From Paenibacillus dauci (lineage in GTDB: Bacteria; Bacillota; Bacilli; Paenibacillales; Paenibacillaceae): a DNA stretch of 64,000 bases. Below are positions 27,559 through 36,204 of this stretch, one piece after another. The translations under genes were made by a program, and so were the position numbers. The stretch covers positions 496,001-560,000 of the forward strand of contig NZ_LAQQ01000005.1 of assembly GCF_000971985.1 (NCBI RefSeq), given 5' to 3'. The first letter of the stretch is position 1, and each line of letters begins with the position of its first letter. The notes under the pieces are model-generated. The model made no database searches and was not told the DNA's origin. It saw only the letters and a program-made list of their open reading frames with translations.

Positions 27559-29642
27559 ATTTTCATATCCACCCCTTTGTATTCAGGCGGCGCATACTGA
27601 TCCAGCAGACCCGAACCTGGAGCTGTCATACCATTAGCTTCTCCAGCCGATCGTACAGGCAGACCTGCAAACTGTAGAGATAACAGTTGATATCCCAGTG
27701 AGCCAATAGCATCGGCTACTTCCTGCTTCTTACTTTCTATTAATGGGGCAAGTTGCTCCAGATCATTATGCACTTTAAGCGTAACAATTTTGTCGACAAC
27801 ATGTACATCCAGTAAGGTGGGACCCAGCATTTTCATATCCAGATCAAACCAAAGACGACAATTTGAGGCATCAAGCTCTCCTTTGGCTCCTCTGCGCGAT
27901 TGAATCTGTACGGAAGCCGTCTCCTGCCCATCAGGTCCATTGAAAGGTACAAACATAGTCACCTGGGCAAAAGGAGCCGTACGATCCGTATTAAGCAGCA
28001 ACTGCTGACCGGTGAGCTGCTGAACCAACTGCTGGGCAGCATCCTTGAGTACTGGTGGCACATCATCCGCTGCTGCCAGCTGCAGCAATAGACCTTTGAG
28101 TGTATCCTGCGCCTTGGCAAGTGTATCTTCAGCAGACTGGATAGCAGGCTGTGCAATTTGCGAAGCATCCGGCTGTGTAATATCGCTCGCTAACAACGTA
28201 CGATCTTGTACATGCATAGTATGGGAATGCTGGGCAGATGTTGGAGCTGCTGGTACAGACGGACTATTCACAGTTGGCGATTGGGGTGCTGTCGGAGCAT
28301 CCGGCAACTCCGGAATAGTTGGAGCTGTTGGGATCGGCGATTGAACATTGGCAGATGTAGTACCGGTTGGCAAAGGAGCTGCTGCATTCCCCATAGTACC
28401 TGGAATAGGTGAGCCCGTATTTACTGGCAAGGGTGAACGTCCCAGCTGCGCAGCATTCGCAGGCATATTGGAAGAGAGTGATGCTCCTCCCTGGGATTCT
28501 GTAGAAGCTGCTGTAGCTCCGGCAGTTAATGTGAGTGCTGCCCGTACAGTTTGTTGTTCATATTCTGCTCCAAGCAATTTCAGAATCTGACCTACCCATG
28601 GAGCAGTCTGGAGTTTGGGCTGTGTCGAAGTCGCTTGGGTTGGCATAGTACCGGTATGGGTGCCGGGCACTTCTGGCTCTGCTTTATTCTGAGTAACAGC
28701 AGATGTCTGAGGAACTATCTCTGCTTTTCCCTCTGATAGTGCTGTCTGTGTACTTGCAGCCGCATTCTGTAAAGGCATATCTTGCTCTACAGTCTGAGGT
28801 ACCAGACTATTGATCTGCTGCAATACATTTTGAAGTTTATTCAGTAGCACAGCCGTTGGATTACCTGCATTTGAAGCCTGGGCTGCTGTCTGAGTACCCA
28901 ATCCCGTTGGTGCACTGTTTGTACCTGCATTATTGGATGCAGTCGACTGGGAAACAGACGAAGGCGCTGCTCCGCTTGGAGTCGAAGCTGGATTAGCTGC
29001 TGGTCCATTGCCTGTTAAAGCCTGTGGAAGAGTTCCACCTTTGAGCTGACTTTCGGCAGATTGAAGCAGCTGCTCCATATTGCCCAGCATTTCATGCAGA
29101 GGCGGACCAAAAAGAGCCTGATGCAGACCTGCGATGCTTTGACCGGTAACCGGCAGTCCTTTTTGTACGGCTACAGCGGCAGCCTGTACCCACTCGCCTA
29201 CCGGCACAGAAGCAGGTTTTTGAGCGAGTGATGTCTGTATATTTTTTACGTTATCAGCGGTTAAAGGAATACCTGAAGTGCGCATCTGGTTAATCATCGC
29301 CCGATTATCCTTGGTATCCGGAAGGCTGAATGATTCCAGCAATTCACCCATGGATGCGGCAGGTAATGGTGCAGTCTGCGTTCCTGCTACAGGCTTGAGA
29401 ACAGGCATCCCATCTTTACCTGGAGGCTGAACCTGCAACATAGTCGTTTCTCCCTGCTGCAGCGGTGTCTCCAGTTTGGCACGTACTTTGACACCTTGAA
29501 TCTGAATCACGGCTTCCTGTCCGTCATCCGATACACTGCTAACTACTCCACGGACCACCTGACCTTCCTTTAATTCCATTTGCTTGGCTTCCCCGGGCTT
29601 AACATCACCCATCATTCCACGGAATAGTGATCCGATATTCAT
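27555..29642 (-). CDS. YlqG-like protein with FliK-C-like C-terminal domain
   Basis: The 695-residue protein starts with a small beta-rich domain (~15-70: GQVVRGVVSSVSDDGQEAVI). Residues ~215-520 are Pro/Thr/Ala/Ser/Gln-rich low complexity. The C-terminal block at ~595-660 (LWFDLDMKMLGPTLLDVHVV, then an amphipathic helix ending AIGSLGYQLLSLQF) follows the Flg_hook pattern of FliK, including the L-G pair, an alternating strand and a final helix with a G-(Y/L)-x-(L/V) turn. The start MNIGSLF follows ACAGGAGGCCAGATA. The gene is coupled to the FlhB-C homologue. The FliK likeness is my reading of the pattern, not a database match. Confidence 0.8.
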   Translation of the reverse strand: MNIGSLFRGMMGDVKPGEAKQMELKEGQVVRGVVSSVSDDGQEAVIQIQGVKVRAKLETPLQQGETTMLQVQPPGKDGMPVLKPVAGTQTAPLPAASMGELLESFSLPDTKDNRAMINQMRTSGIPLTADNVKNIQTSLAQKPASVPVGEWVQAAAVAVQKGLPVTGQSIAGLHQALFGPPLHEMLGNMEQLLQSAESQLKGGTLPQALTGNGPAANPASTPSGAAPSSVSQSTASNNAGTNSAPTGLGTQTAAQASNAGNPTAVLLNKLQNVLQQINSLVPQTVEQDMPLQNAAASTQTALSEGKAEIVPQTSAVTQNKAEPEVPGTHTGTMPTQATSTQPKLQTAPWVGQILKLLGAEYEQQTVRAALTLTAGATAASTESQGGASLSSNMPANAAQLGRSPLPVNTGSPIPGTMGNAAAPLPTGTTSANVQSPIPTAPTIPELPDAPTAPQSPTVNSPSVPAAPTSAQHSHTMHVQDRTLLASDITQPDASQIAQPAIQSAEDTLAKAQDTLKGLLLQLAAADDVPPVLKDAAQQLVQQLTGQQLLLNTDRTAPFAQVTMFVPFNGPDGQETASVQIQSRRGAKGELDASNCRLWFDLDMKMLGPTLLDVHVVDKIVTLKVHNDLEQLAPLIESKKQEVADAIGSLGYQLLSLQFAGLPVRSAGEANGMTAPGSGLLDQYAPPEYKGVDMKI

Positions 29643-29793
29643 TATCTGGCCTCCTGTCAATATTTTTAATATAACATTGAAGATCATCCGCTGGTGTTAT
29701 GTATATACGCTCCGGACCGCTCTTCTGTATTATATTTATCGGCTTAATTCGGTATTCTGATAAGTCATTATCCTATATAAAGATATATACAAA

Positions 29794-29827
29794 AAGAACC
29801 CGATCTCTATAAAAGATTCGGGTTCTT
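29794..29827 (-). terminator. Terminator of rnhB
   Basis: Arms AAGAACCCGA (29794-29803) and TCGGGTTCTT (29818-29827) are perfect and are followed on the minus strand by TTTTTG. It lies about 90 bases beyond the rnhB stop, so ylqG needs a separate promoter or readthrough. Confidence 0.88.
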
Positions 29828-29914
29828 CCCTAGCCGTGTCTGCAATAATATATGCAACATCGTAACCGATTCACAGCAGTAAATCAACTGTTTCCTGATG
29901 TGAAGTTCAAATCA

Positions 29915-30535
29915 TTAAAAAAGAGTTGGCTGTTCCAACAGTAAGTTACCCAAAAAACTGCGACGATGCAGCGGCGTAACCCCGAGTTCAAGAATACGTT
30001 CCCGATGCAGCTTGGTCGCATATCCTTTGTGGCCTGCAATTCCATAACCCGGATACTGCTCTTCCCATTCCCCGGCACACAAGCGATCGCGTGTCACCTT
30101 TGCAATGATGGAAGCTGCTGCAATACTGTGGCTATTCGCATCCCCTTTGATAATACTCTGCTGGGGAATCGGCATATCTACCGTTTCTGCATCCACCAGA
30201 ATATAATCGGGACTCAATGCGAGCTGCTCCAATGCCATTTTCATAGCGAGTCTTGCTGCCTGCCTGATATTAATCTCATCAATAATAGCTGCACTGACAT
30301 GACCTACCCCTACAGCAAGCGCCTGCTCCATAATCTGTGTATAGAGCTGCTCTCTCTTCTTGTCGGTAAGCTTTTTGGAATCATTTACGCCCTCGATGAT
30401 CAGTTCCTTGGGCATAATAACAGCTGCAGCTACCACATCACCAAACAGACATCCCCGGCCTACTTCATCGACACCGGCAATATGTTCATAGCCCGCTGAC
30501 CAGCATTCGTGCTCATAGTTTAACAGTTCAGACAT
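29915..30535 (-). CDS. rnhB: Ribonuclease HII
   Basis: RNase HII cleaves the RNA strand of RNA/DNA hybrids and single ribonucleotides in DNA. The catalytic motif AGVDEVGRGCLFGDVV gives Asp23 and Glu24. The second motif VNDSKKLTDKKR, the Asp in LVDAETVDMP, and GDANSHSIAAASIIAKVTRD follow. I set the start at MSELLN (30535) because GGAGGACAAAGCC lies upstream; an ATG at 30550 would lie inside this site. The length of 206 is normal. It follows rbgA with about 20 bases between. Confidence 0.95.
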   Translation of the reverse strand: MSELLNYEHECWSAGYEHIAGVDEVGRGCLFGDVVAAAVIMPKELIIEGVNDSKKLTDKKREQLYTQIMEQALAVGVGHVSAAIIDEINIRQAARLAMKMALEQLALSPDYILVDAETVDMPIPQQSIIKGDANSHSIAAASIIAKVTRDRLCAGEWEEQYPGYGIAGHKGYATKLHRERILELGVTPLHRRSFLGNLLLEQPTLF

Positions 30536-30554
30536 GGCTTTGTCCTCCATTCAT

Positions 30555-31415
30555 TTATGGAGTCTCCATGGAGATACGGCCCAATTTTCCGGCACGGAAT
30601 TCCCGCAAGATGACTTTGGATGCTTTCTCCAGATCAACACGTCCGCCACTCATCAAACAGCCACGCTTACGGCCAATTTCTTCCATAATTTCCACGATAT
30701 CATTCGGATTATCCAGATCCTGTGGCGGCTCTGACAGTTCAAAGCGTTCTGCGATATTTTTCCAGTAATATTCGCAAATATACTTCATGCCGTAATAAGC
30801 TACATCCTCCACATTAAGGATCTCTTCACGGATTGCCCCTGTTACTGCGAGACGATAACCAACTGTCTGATCTTCGAACTTGGGCCACAAAATCCCTGGT
30901 GTATCGAGAAGTTCCATCTCCGTACCGATTTTGATCCACTGCTGACCTTTGGTTACACCTGGACGATCACCGGTAGCAGCAATACTTTTACCAGCAAGCC
31001 GGTTGATCAGCGTTGATTTCCCTACGTTTGGAATACCAACGATCAAGCCGCGCATAGGACGCTGATTCATCCCTTTGGCGGCACGTTTATCACGTTTTTC
31101 TTTGAGTAGCATCTTGGAACGTTCAGGAATTTCCTTGATTCCATATCCACTGGCTGCATCAAGAGGCAATACCTCGTGACCCTGCTTTTTAAAATACTCT
31201 ACCCATAACGAGGTTATTGCCGGATCGGCCAAATCTGCCTTATTCAAAATAATCATTCTCGGCTTGCCCTGCAAAATCTCGTCAATCATCGGGTTGCGGC
31301 TGGATAGCGGCAGACGCGCATCCACCAGCTCAATAACCATATCGATCAGCTTAAGCTTGTCCTCGATCTGGCGTCTTGCTCTTGTCATATGTCCGGGAAA
31401 CCATTGAATGGTCAC
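30555..31415 (-). CDS. rbgA: Ribosome biogenesis GTPase RbgA (YlqF)
   Basis: RbgA is a circularly permuted GTPase required for late 50S subunit assembly. The motif order is G4 first ([10 protein letters not shown]), then G1 GIPNVGKST, then G2/G3 ([21 protein letters not shown]), confirming permutation. The family N-terminus [18 protein letters not shown] and [15 protein letters not shown] are present. The length of 286 fits the family. It lies 24 bases downstream of lepB in the same direction, the conserved Firmicute arrangement. Confidence 0.96.
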   Translation of the reverse strand: MTIQWFPGHMTRARRQIEDKLKLIDMVIELVDARLPLSSRNPMIDEILQGKPRMIILNKADLADPAITSLWVEYFKKQGHEVLPLDAASGYGIKEIPERSKMLLKEKRDKRAAKGMNQRPMRGLIVGIPNVGKSTLINRLAGKSIAATGDRPGVTKGQQWIKIGTEMELLDTPGILWPKFEDQTVGYRLAVTGAIREEILNVEDVAYYGMKYICEYYWKNIAERFELSEPPQDLDNPNDIVEIMEEIGRKRGCLMSGGRVDLEKASKVILREFRAGKLGRISMETP

Positions 31416-31439
31416 AGGTTTTCCCCCTAACTTCGTAAA

Positions 31440-32129
31440 TTAATTTTGTGCAGTTGGTGCATCTTGATCGATCCATTCCGCGTTACTCAGCGGCCAGAAG
31501 ATCACGTCAGCACGTCCAATAATGTCTCCCAGCGGTACATAACCGATCATGCGGCTGTCCTGACTGTTAGAGCGGTTGTCACCCATTACGAATACATAAC
31601 CAGCCGGCACTTTGCCGTCAGGTAGCTGTTCGGTCGGGAAGTTATTGATGTTATAATCGCTTCCCTGGGCATGTGCATTATCGATGGCAGCCTGAATATA
31701 GGGCTCGCTCATCACTTTTCCGTTCACTGTCAATGTATCTCCTTCAACCTTGACAGTATCACCGCCAACAGCGATTACCCGTTTGATAAAGTCACGGTGC
31801 TGGGACGGAACTTTGAGTACGACAACTTCACCCGGCTTTGGATCGCGAATGTCATACAGAATCTTATTGACAATAACCCGTTCGCCGGTATGGAAATTAG
31901 GCTGCATCGAAGGCCCATCCACAATAAAAGGCTCAAACAGGAACCAGCGGATCACGATCACCAGCAGCAGGGCTACAACGATCGCCTTGATCCATTCTTT
32001 GGCTTCGCTCTTCTTTTTGGGAGGAACGGCCGCTGTCTCGGAAGTACTGCCTCCAATTGTTGGTTCCTGAACGTCAGCAGACGATGCTGCTTCCGCTTGA
32101 TTGTTGTTTTGTTTTGAGTCTTGCTCCAT
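31440..32129 (-). CDS. lepB: Signal peptidase I
   Basis: It cleaves signal peptides from secreted proteins at the outer membrane face. One transmembrane helix spans ~46-64. The catalytic serine is Ser74 in VDGPSMQPNFH and the lysine Lys116 in RDFIKRVIAVGGD. Box E GDNRSNSQDSRMIG is intact. The N-terminal ~40 residues are a Gln/Glu/Ala-rich extension. The start MEQDSKQ is chosen from AAGAAGG seven bases upstream; an open frame extends 29 codons further but has no good site. 229 residues. Confidence 0.95.
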   Translation of the reverse strand: MEQDSKQNNNQAEAASSADVQEPTIGGSTSETAAVPPKKKSEAKEWIKAIVVALLLVIVIRWFLFEPFIVDGPSMQPNFHTGERVIVNKILYDIRDPKPGEVVVLKVPSQHRDFIKRVIAVGGDTVKVEGDTLTVNGKVMSEPYIQAAIDNAHAQGSDYNINNFPTEQLPDGKVPAGYVFVMGDNRSNSQDSRMIGYVPLGDIIGRADVIFWPLSNAEWIDQDAPTAQN

Positions 32130-32547
32130 AGATATGCCTTCTTTCCTGGTTGAATTGGCGCTTTGTATATGTACCATCCGGTAACATACAGGGAAATTCC
32201 CGGATGTTGTTACCAAGTACCTATACGATATCCTCTATCTATTTTACACACAATTTTGCAAAAACCAAATTTTGAAATAAGCTATTTGTCAAGCATTACT
32301 CCTGTTTTTGCATGTTAGCCAGGCAGCCTTTGAAAATGATACAAAAAATCCCGTCTGCCGTCTTTTTGCAATTTGCACAACAAACACAGTACAACTACCA
32401 ATGCAATAACGAATATCCTAATGCGCAAGCAATATCGTTGGAACATGGAAGAGGTCTGCATTTCTGCAAAATCGCTTGTTCAAGACGGTCTGGCGGAATG
32501 GTAACTTCCTTATAATCAAGCTGTAAATATACTGTAAAAACAAAGAA
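32130..32547. other. Gene-free interval upstream of lepB
   Basis: No coding frame or RNA gene is apparent. The lepB promoter should lie here; TTGGTT and TAAAAT with 16-base spacing around 32245 on the minus strand is the best candidate I see, but it is weak. A TTGACA hexamer at 32287 has no partner -10. Confidence 0.5.
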
Positions 32548-32571
32548 AAGGGCTTGTATGACCAAGCCCTT
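32548..32571 (-). terminator. Terminator of rplS
   Basis: Arms AAGGGCTTG and CAAGCCCTT with a six-base loop, followed on the minus strand by TTCTTTGTTTTT, 24 bases beyond rplS. Confidence 0.9.
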
Positions 32572-32594
32572 CTCTACCGTATTCTCTGTAAGGA

Positions 32595-32939
32595 TTAACG
32601 GCGCAATTCTTTAATTCTCGCTGCTTTACCGCGCAGTTCACGAAGATAGTACAGCTTCGCACGACGCACTTTACCACGGCGAGCCACTTCGAGTTTATCA
32701 ATTTTAGGAGAGTTTACTGGGAAAGTTCTTTCCACACCTACACCGTAAGAGATTTTACGAACTGTAAAAGTCTCACTGATGCCTCCACCTTGACGTTTAA
32801 TTACTACACCTTCGAACAACTGAACGCGTTCGCGGGTTCCCTCAATTACCTTAACGTGTACTTTCAAAGTATCACCAGCACGGAAATTAGGAATATCCTT
32901 GCGCAGTTGATCTTGAGTAATCGCCTGAATGATATTCAT
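32595..32939 (-). CDS. rplS: Ribosomal protein L19
   Basis: L19 sits at the 30S-50S interface. The product is [19 protein letters not shown] at the start, with [19 protein letters not shown], the conserved [17 protein letters not shown] and [19 protein letters not shown]. The 114-residue length is exact for the family. Its own extended -10 promoter lies 100 bases upstream, so it is expressed apart from the trmD cluster as well as possibly with it. Confidence 0.98.
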   Translation of the reverse strand: MNIIQAITQDQLRKDIPNFRAGDTLKVHVKVIEGTRERVQLFEGVVIKRQGGGISETFTVRKISYGVGVERTFPVNSPKIDKLEVARRGKVRRAKLYYLRELRGKAARIKELRR

Positions 32940-33041
32940 CTATGACTCCCTCCTTCCACACAGATGTTCTTGCGACTCAGGAAGACCTTTTGTCTTCTCA
33001 TCATTGTCTGCAGAGGACCACCAGATTCACACAACATTCGA

Positions 33042-33071
33042 ATCATACCATATTTTCATGACTGCTGACAA
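33042..33071 (-). promoter_or_regulatory. Promoter of rplS
   Basis: On the minus strand TTGTCA (33066-33071), an 18-base spacer and TATGAT (33042-33047), with an extended TGG before the -10, lie about 100 bases upstream of rplS. Confidence 0.65.
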
Positions 33072-33106
33072 TACTTTTTTAAAGGATCGTCAGCTTTATT
33101 TTACAC

Positions 33107-33484
33107 TCAGCCAAAACGTTCCTGCAGCAGCATCTTTTTCAGCTCATCCAGACGCTGAATCTCGTCACTGTAACGATTATAACCGATCCGATCATGCTCC
33201 TGTACATTCAGGCGGGCACTCTTTTTGTTATCCACCATTCGCTCCAGCAGCTTGATAACGGTATTACGACCTGCGTAATCGGCAATAAAATACTTTTTGC
33301 GTTCATCGGCGTTAATGTAAAGCAAATATTTGAACTCGGGTAGTAATTGACCGATAATTTTGTCAGCATCCTGATCACTGAAATCCAGACGCAGTACAGA
33401 CGCATACCCTTGACTGCGTAGATCACTGCCTAGCTGCTGTACCCATCCAGTTGGATTACCGGTTACCTCATTCGAACTCGACAT
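33107..33484 (-). CDS. Hypothetical protein of 125 residues between trmD and rplS
   Basis: The frame starts MSSSNEVTGNPTGWVQQLGS and is rich in Asp/Glu/Lys/Arg with a predicted alpha/beta pattern (LLYINADERKKYFIADYAG, VIKLLERMVDNKKSARLN) and a C-terminal helix DEIQRLDELKKMLLQERFG. I do not recognise the family and no signal or membrane segment is present. Its codon pattern and place in the trmD cluster suggest a real gene. It is not part of the usual trmD-rplS arrangement. It is terminated only by the rplS promoter region. Confidence 0.65.
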   Translation of the reverse strand: MSSSNEVTGNPTGWVQQLGSDLRSQGYASVLRLDFSDQDADKIIGQLLPEFKYLLYINADERKKYFIADYAGRNTVIKLLERMVDNKKSARLNVQEHDRIGYNRYSDEIQRLDELKKMLLQERFG

Positions 33485-33583
33485 TTTCCAGACTCCTATC
33501 CTTATAACCTTGCCAGTGGGATTACCGCATTAACTTCGGCAATAGCTGCTACCGGAAGACAATATATTATAAAAGCATTTTGT

Positions 33584-34012
33584 TTATTGTAAAGAATAAA
33601 TATCGATGTAGTATGTCTGGGCTTGAACCGACACAAGTAGATCATGTCCCACAAAGACATATCCCAGTTTCTTATTCTCCTTATTTACTTCCAGATAGAC
33701 AGCAGGAGGATCATCGGCAATATCCTTATGGGCAGCGAGCCCAGATTTTTTGTCGGTACAATACATGGAGTCAAAACTCAAAAATTTAAACTCCGCTATA
33801 CGATAACCCGAATCATTATATTGCTTATCAGGGATTTGTAACTCATCCTGCAGATTATATGCAGAAAGCCATTTAGCAATATCCGACTTTCTTATGTCTT
33901 CTCCCAAAAAGACCATAAACGATATTTTCAATCCATGTTCATCGTAACAAAAAAGCGGATCACTACAGCTTTCCATTTCCCATGAAAAATCGACCTTTTG
34001 AAGTATGTTCAT
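33584..34012 (-). CDS. Hypothetical protein of about 142 residues
   Basis: Product starts MNILQKVDFSWEMESCSDPL; an in-frame ATG at 34039 adds nine residues and neither start has a strong site. It has strands and helices with LFCYDEHGLKISFMVFLGED, DIAKWLSAYNLQDELQIPD and a C-terminus VFVGHDLLVSVQAQTYYID. No membrane segment or cysteine cluster stands out. I do not recognise the family. It lies 45 bases beyond trmD on the same strand and is more AT-rich than its neighbours, which may point to later acquisition. Confidence 0.6.
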   Translation of the reverse strand: MNILQKVDFSWEMESCSDPLFCYDEHGLKISFMVFLGEDIRKSDIAKWLSAYNLQDELQIPDKQYNDSGYRIAEFKFLSFDSMYCTDKKSGLAAHKDIADDPPAVYLEVNKENKKLGYVFVGHDLLVSVQAQTYYIDIYSLQ

Positions 34013-34057
34013 GACTGCACCAGCCTTGCTACCAATCATAGGATTAAATGCAATTCG

Positions 34058-34879
34058 TTATTCTGCTGTTTTGGACTGACTTTCTTGCAATGCAAGCCAG
34101 CGGCGCTCTGCCTGTGTCAACTCTGCTTGTTCCAATAGATCGGGACGGCGCTCCAGGGTACGCAGCAGAGACTGTTCACGCCGCCATTTCTCTACATTGG
34201 CATGATGACCCGATAACAAAACATCAGGCACCTTCATCCCGCGAAATTCGGCCGGGCGCGTGTAATGGGGATATTCGAGCAGCCCCGTACTGAACGAATC
34301 GGTTACGGCACTGTTCTCGTTGCCCAGTACGCCCGGTAGCAGACGCACTACACTGTCTACAACAGTCATAGCCGGTATTTCGCCACCTGTCAGTACATAA
34401 TCACCAATAGAGAGTTCATCGGTAACGAGATGCTCCCGTATGCGCTCATCGTAGCCTTCATAATGTCCACAAATAAAGATCAGATGCTGCTCACGTGACA
34501 ATTCTTCTGCTTTTTGCTGGTTGAATGTCTCCCCCTGTGGACACATCAGGATAATTCGTGGTTGTACAGACGAAGAGACCTGGCTATCAATGGCCACGGG
34601 TACCTCTGTCTGATGCTCCAGAGACTCTTCGGAATATAGCTGCGAGGAGGACAGCAGATCTTCTACCGCCGCAAAGATTGGATCGGGCTTCAATACCATG
34701 CCGCCTCCGCCACCATAGGGGGTGTCGTCAACTGTGCCATGCTTGCTCGTGGAATATTTGCGAAAATTAACTGCATTCAGCTCCACTATGCCTTTGTCTG
34801 CCGCTTTACCAAGGATACTGGAACCGAATACCCCGGTGAACATTTCAGGGAATAAAGTCAGTACGTCGATCTTCATCAT
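34058..34879 (-). CDS. trmD: tRNA (guanine-N1)-methyltransferase TrmD
   Basis: TrmD makes m1G37 in tRNAs to prevent frameshifting. The SPOUT knot is seen in [14 protein letters not shown] and [19 protein letters not shown]. The N-terminus [14 protein letters not shown] and [19 protein letters not shown] are canonical. At 273 residues it exceeds the ~245 usual because of a Ser/Glu-rich insertion at ~77-105 between AAVEDLL and [14 protein letters not shown]. The start overlaps the rimM stop (ATGA). Confidence 0.96.
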   Translation of the reverse strand: MMKIDVLTLFPEMFTGVFGSSILGKAADKGIVELNAVNFRKYSTSKHGTVDDTPYGGGGGMVLKPDPIFAAVEDLLSSSQLYSEESLEHQTEVPVAIDSQVSSSVQPRIILMCPQGETFNQQKAEELSREQHLIFICGHYEGYDERIREHLVTDELSIGDYVLTGGEIPAMTVVDSVVRLLPGVLGNENSAVTDSFSTGLLEYPHYTRPAEFRGMKVPDVLLSGHHANVEKWRREQSLLRTLERRPDLLEQAELTQAERRWLALQESQSKTAE

Positions 34880-35397
34880 TCCAGCAAACCTTCCATCACA
34901 TGAATAGTGATCTTCTTGTCTTCTACATTAATATCCAGCACGACATCATGAATATAAGGAATCAAAATATCTTTGCCTTTCGCCGGCTTCACTACCCATA
35001 CATCATTCGCCCCAGGAGTCAGAATTTCGATAATTACGCCCAGTGACTGCCCTTCGTCAGTGATAACTTCACATCCGATAATCTCATGGAAATAGTACTC
35101 GTCTTCTTCCAGATCTACCGTATCGTTTTTGGATACTTTGAGTACCCAGCCTTTATATTTTTCCACTTCATTAATATTTCCAAATCCTTTGAAGCGGATG
35201 ACATACATATTTTTTTGCAGACGGGAGGTTTGTACTTCGACCTGCTGACTGGCACCTGTTTCTTCATTGATCATTTGCAGTTTGTTACCCACTGCAAAAC
35301 GTACTTCTGGGAAATCCGTATTCGGATATATTTTGAGTTCTCCGCGAATTCCGTGTGTGTTTACAATTTTGCCTACCATTAACCATTGTTCTGACAT
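34876..35397 (-). CDS. rimM: 16S rRNA processing protein RimM
   Basis: RimM assists 30S head maturation by binding S19. The N-terminal barrel starts [20 protein letters not shown] and contains [20 protein letters not shown]. The C-terminal PRC-barrel has [14 protein letters not shown] and [19 protein letters not shown] place the start at 35397 because AAGGAGAACGAA is upstream; the open frame runs eight codons further without a site. It has 173 residues and overlaps trmD by four bases. Confidence 0.96.
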   Translation of the reverse strand: MSEQWLMVGKIVNTHGIRGELKIYPNTDFPEVRFAVGNKLQMINEETGASQQVEVQTSRLQKNMYVIRFKGFGNINEVEKYKGWVLKVSKNDTVDLEEDEYYFHEIIGCEVITDEGQSLGVIIEILTPGANDVWVVKPAKGKDILIPYIHDVVLDINVEDKKITIHVMEGLLE

Positions 35398-35505
35398 TTC
35401 GTTCTCCTTTGCGCTTACCAAGATATTGTTGTTATTATAACCTGCCTGATGCAGATAGAACTACAGCTTATTCGTGTCTCTATGTCTTCATTATTGCAAA
35501 AAATG

Positions 35506-35545
35506 TACGAAAAAAGGCTAGGATTCCTCCTAACCCTTTTTCGTA
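35506..35545 (-). terminator. Hairpin between khpA and rimM
   Basis: TACGAAAAA (35506-35514) pairs with TTTTTCGTA (35537-35545), with an inner TAGGA/TCCTA stem, just beyond khpA. On the minus strand a T-rich tract follows. It may terminate rpsP-khpA partly and attenuate rimM-trmD. Confidence 0.7.
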
Positions 35546-35550
35546 TATTT

Positions 35551-35781
35551 TTAAGACATTATATCAACGGTAACCCGTTTATGTGTCTTAACTGCTGCAG
35601 AGGTAACAACGGTGCGAAGGGCCTTGGCGATACGTCCCTGCTTGCCGATAACTTTACCGGCATCGTCCGGATGGACGCTAAGTTCATATACGATCAAGTT
35701 ATCCTTCTCCACCACGTTTACCGACACATCTTCCGGATGATCTACCAGAGCCTTAGCAATAACCATTACTAATTGTTCCAT
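35551..35781 (-). CDS. khpA: KH-domain RNA-binding protein KhpA (YlqC)
   Basis: The 76-residue protein is a single KH domain with the GxxG loop in VIGKQGRIAKALRTVV. KhpA partners with KhpB in RNA binding and cell-division control in Gram-positive bacteria. The start MEQLVMVIAKALVDHPEDV is canonical and the position between rpsP and rimM is conserved. A hairpin follows directly. Confidence 0.95.
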   Translation of the reverse strand: MEQLVMVIAKALVDHPEDVSVNVVEKDNLIVYELSVHPDDAGKVIGKQGRIAKALRTVVTSAAVKTHKRVTVDIMS

Positions 35782-35829
35782 CGTTGACCCTCCATGTGCC
35801 CTGCTGGTTAAACCAGCCGCTGTCAGCTA

Positions 35830-36102
35830 TTATTTTTGGTGTTTAAGCTCGTGAAATTTTTTCATCACGCCCGCTTTGCTAAGCAAGTTGCGAACAGTGT
35901 CAGAAGCTTGCGCTCCGTTTTGAAGCCATTTCAAAGCTTTTTCTTCATCAATTTTAGTTACAGATGGCTCTGCAACTGGGTTGTAAGTACCGATTTCTTC
36001 GATAAAACGTCCATCACGAGGAGAACGGGAATCGGAAACAACGATACGGTAGAAAGGCGCTTTGTGAGCACCGATACGTTTCAGACGAATGCGTACTGCC
36101 AA
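35830..36102 (-). CDS. rpsP: Ribosomal protein S16
   Basis: S16 is a 30S body protein. The product begins [20 protein letters not shown] and has [25 protein letters not shown], both strictly conserved, and ends in a basic helix. The 90-residue length is normal. It lies between ffh and khpA, as in other Firmicutes. Confidence 0.98.
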   Translation of the reverse strand: MAVRIRLKRIGAHKAPFYRIVVSDSRSPRDGRFIEEIGTYNPVAEPSVTKIDEEKALKWLQNGAQASDTVRNLLSKAGVMKKFHELKHQK

Positions 36103-36204
36103 GAGAATTCACCTCCTTCAAATAATTCACACTTCTATTCAACAGCCAGGCTGCTAAAATCAATAATATACTGTTTCTTTATGATGAATACAGTTCCATC
36201 CGTT

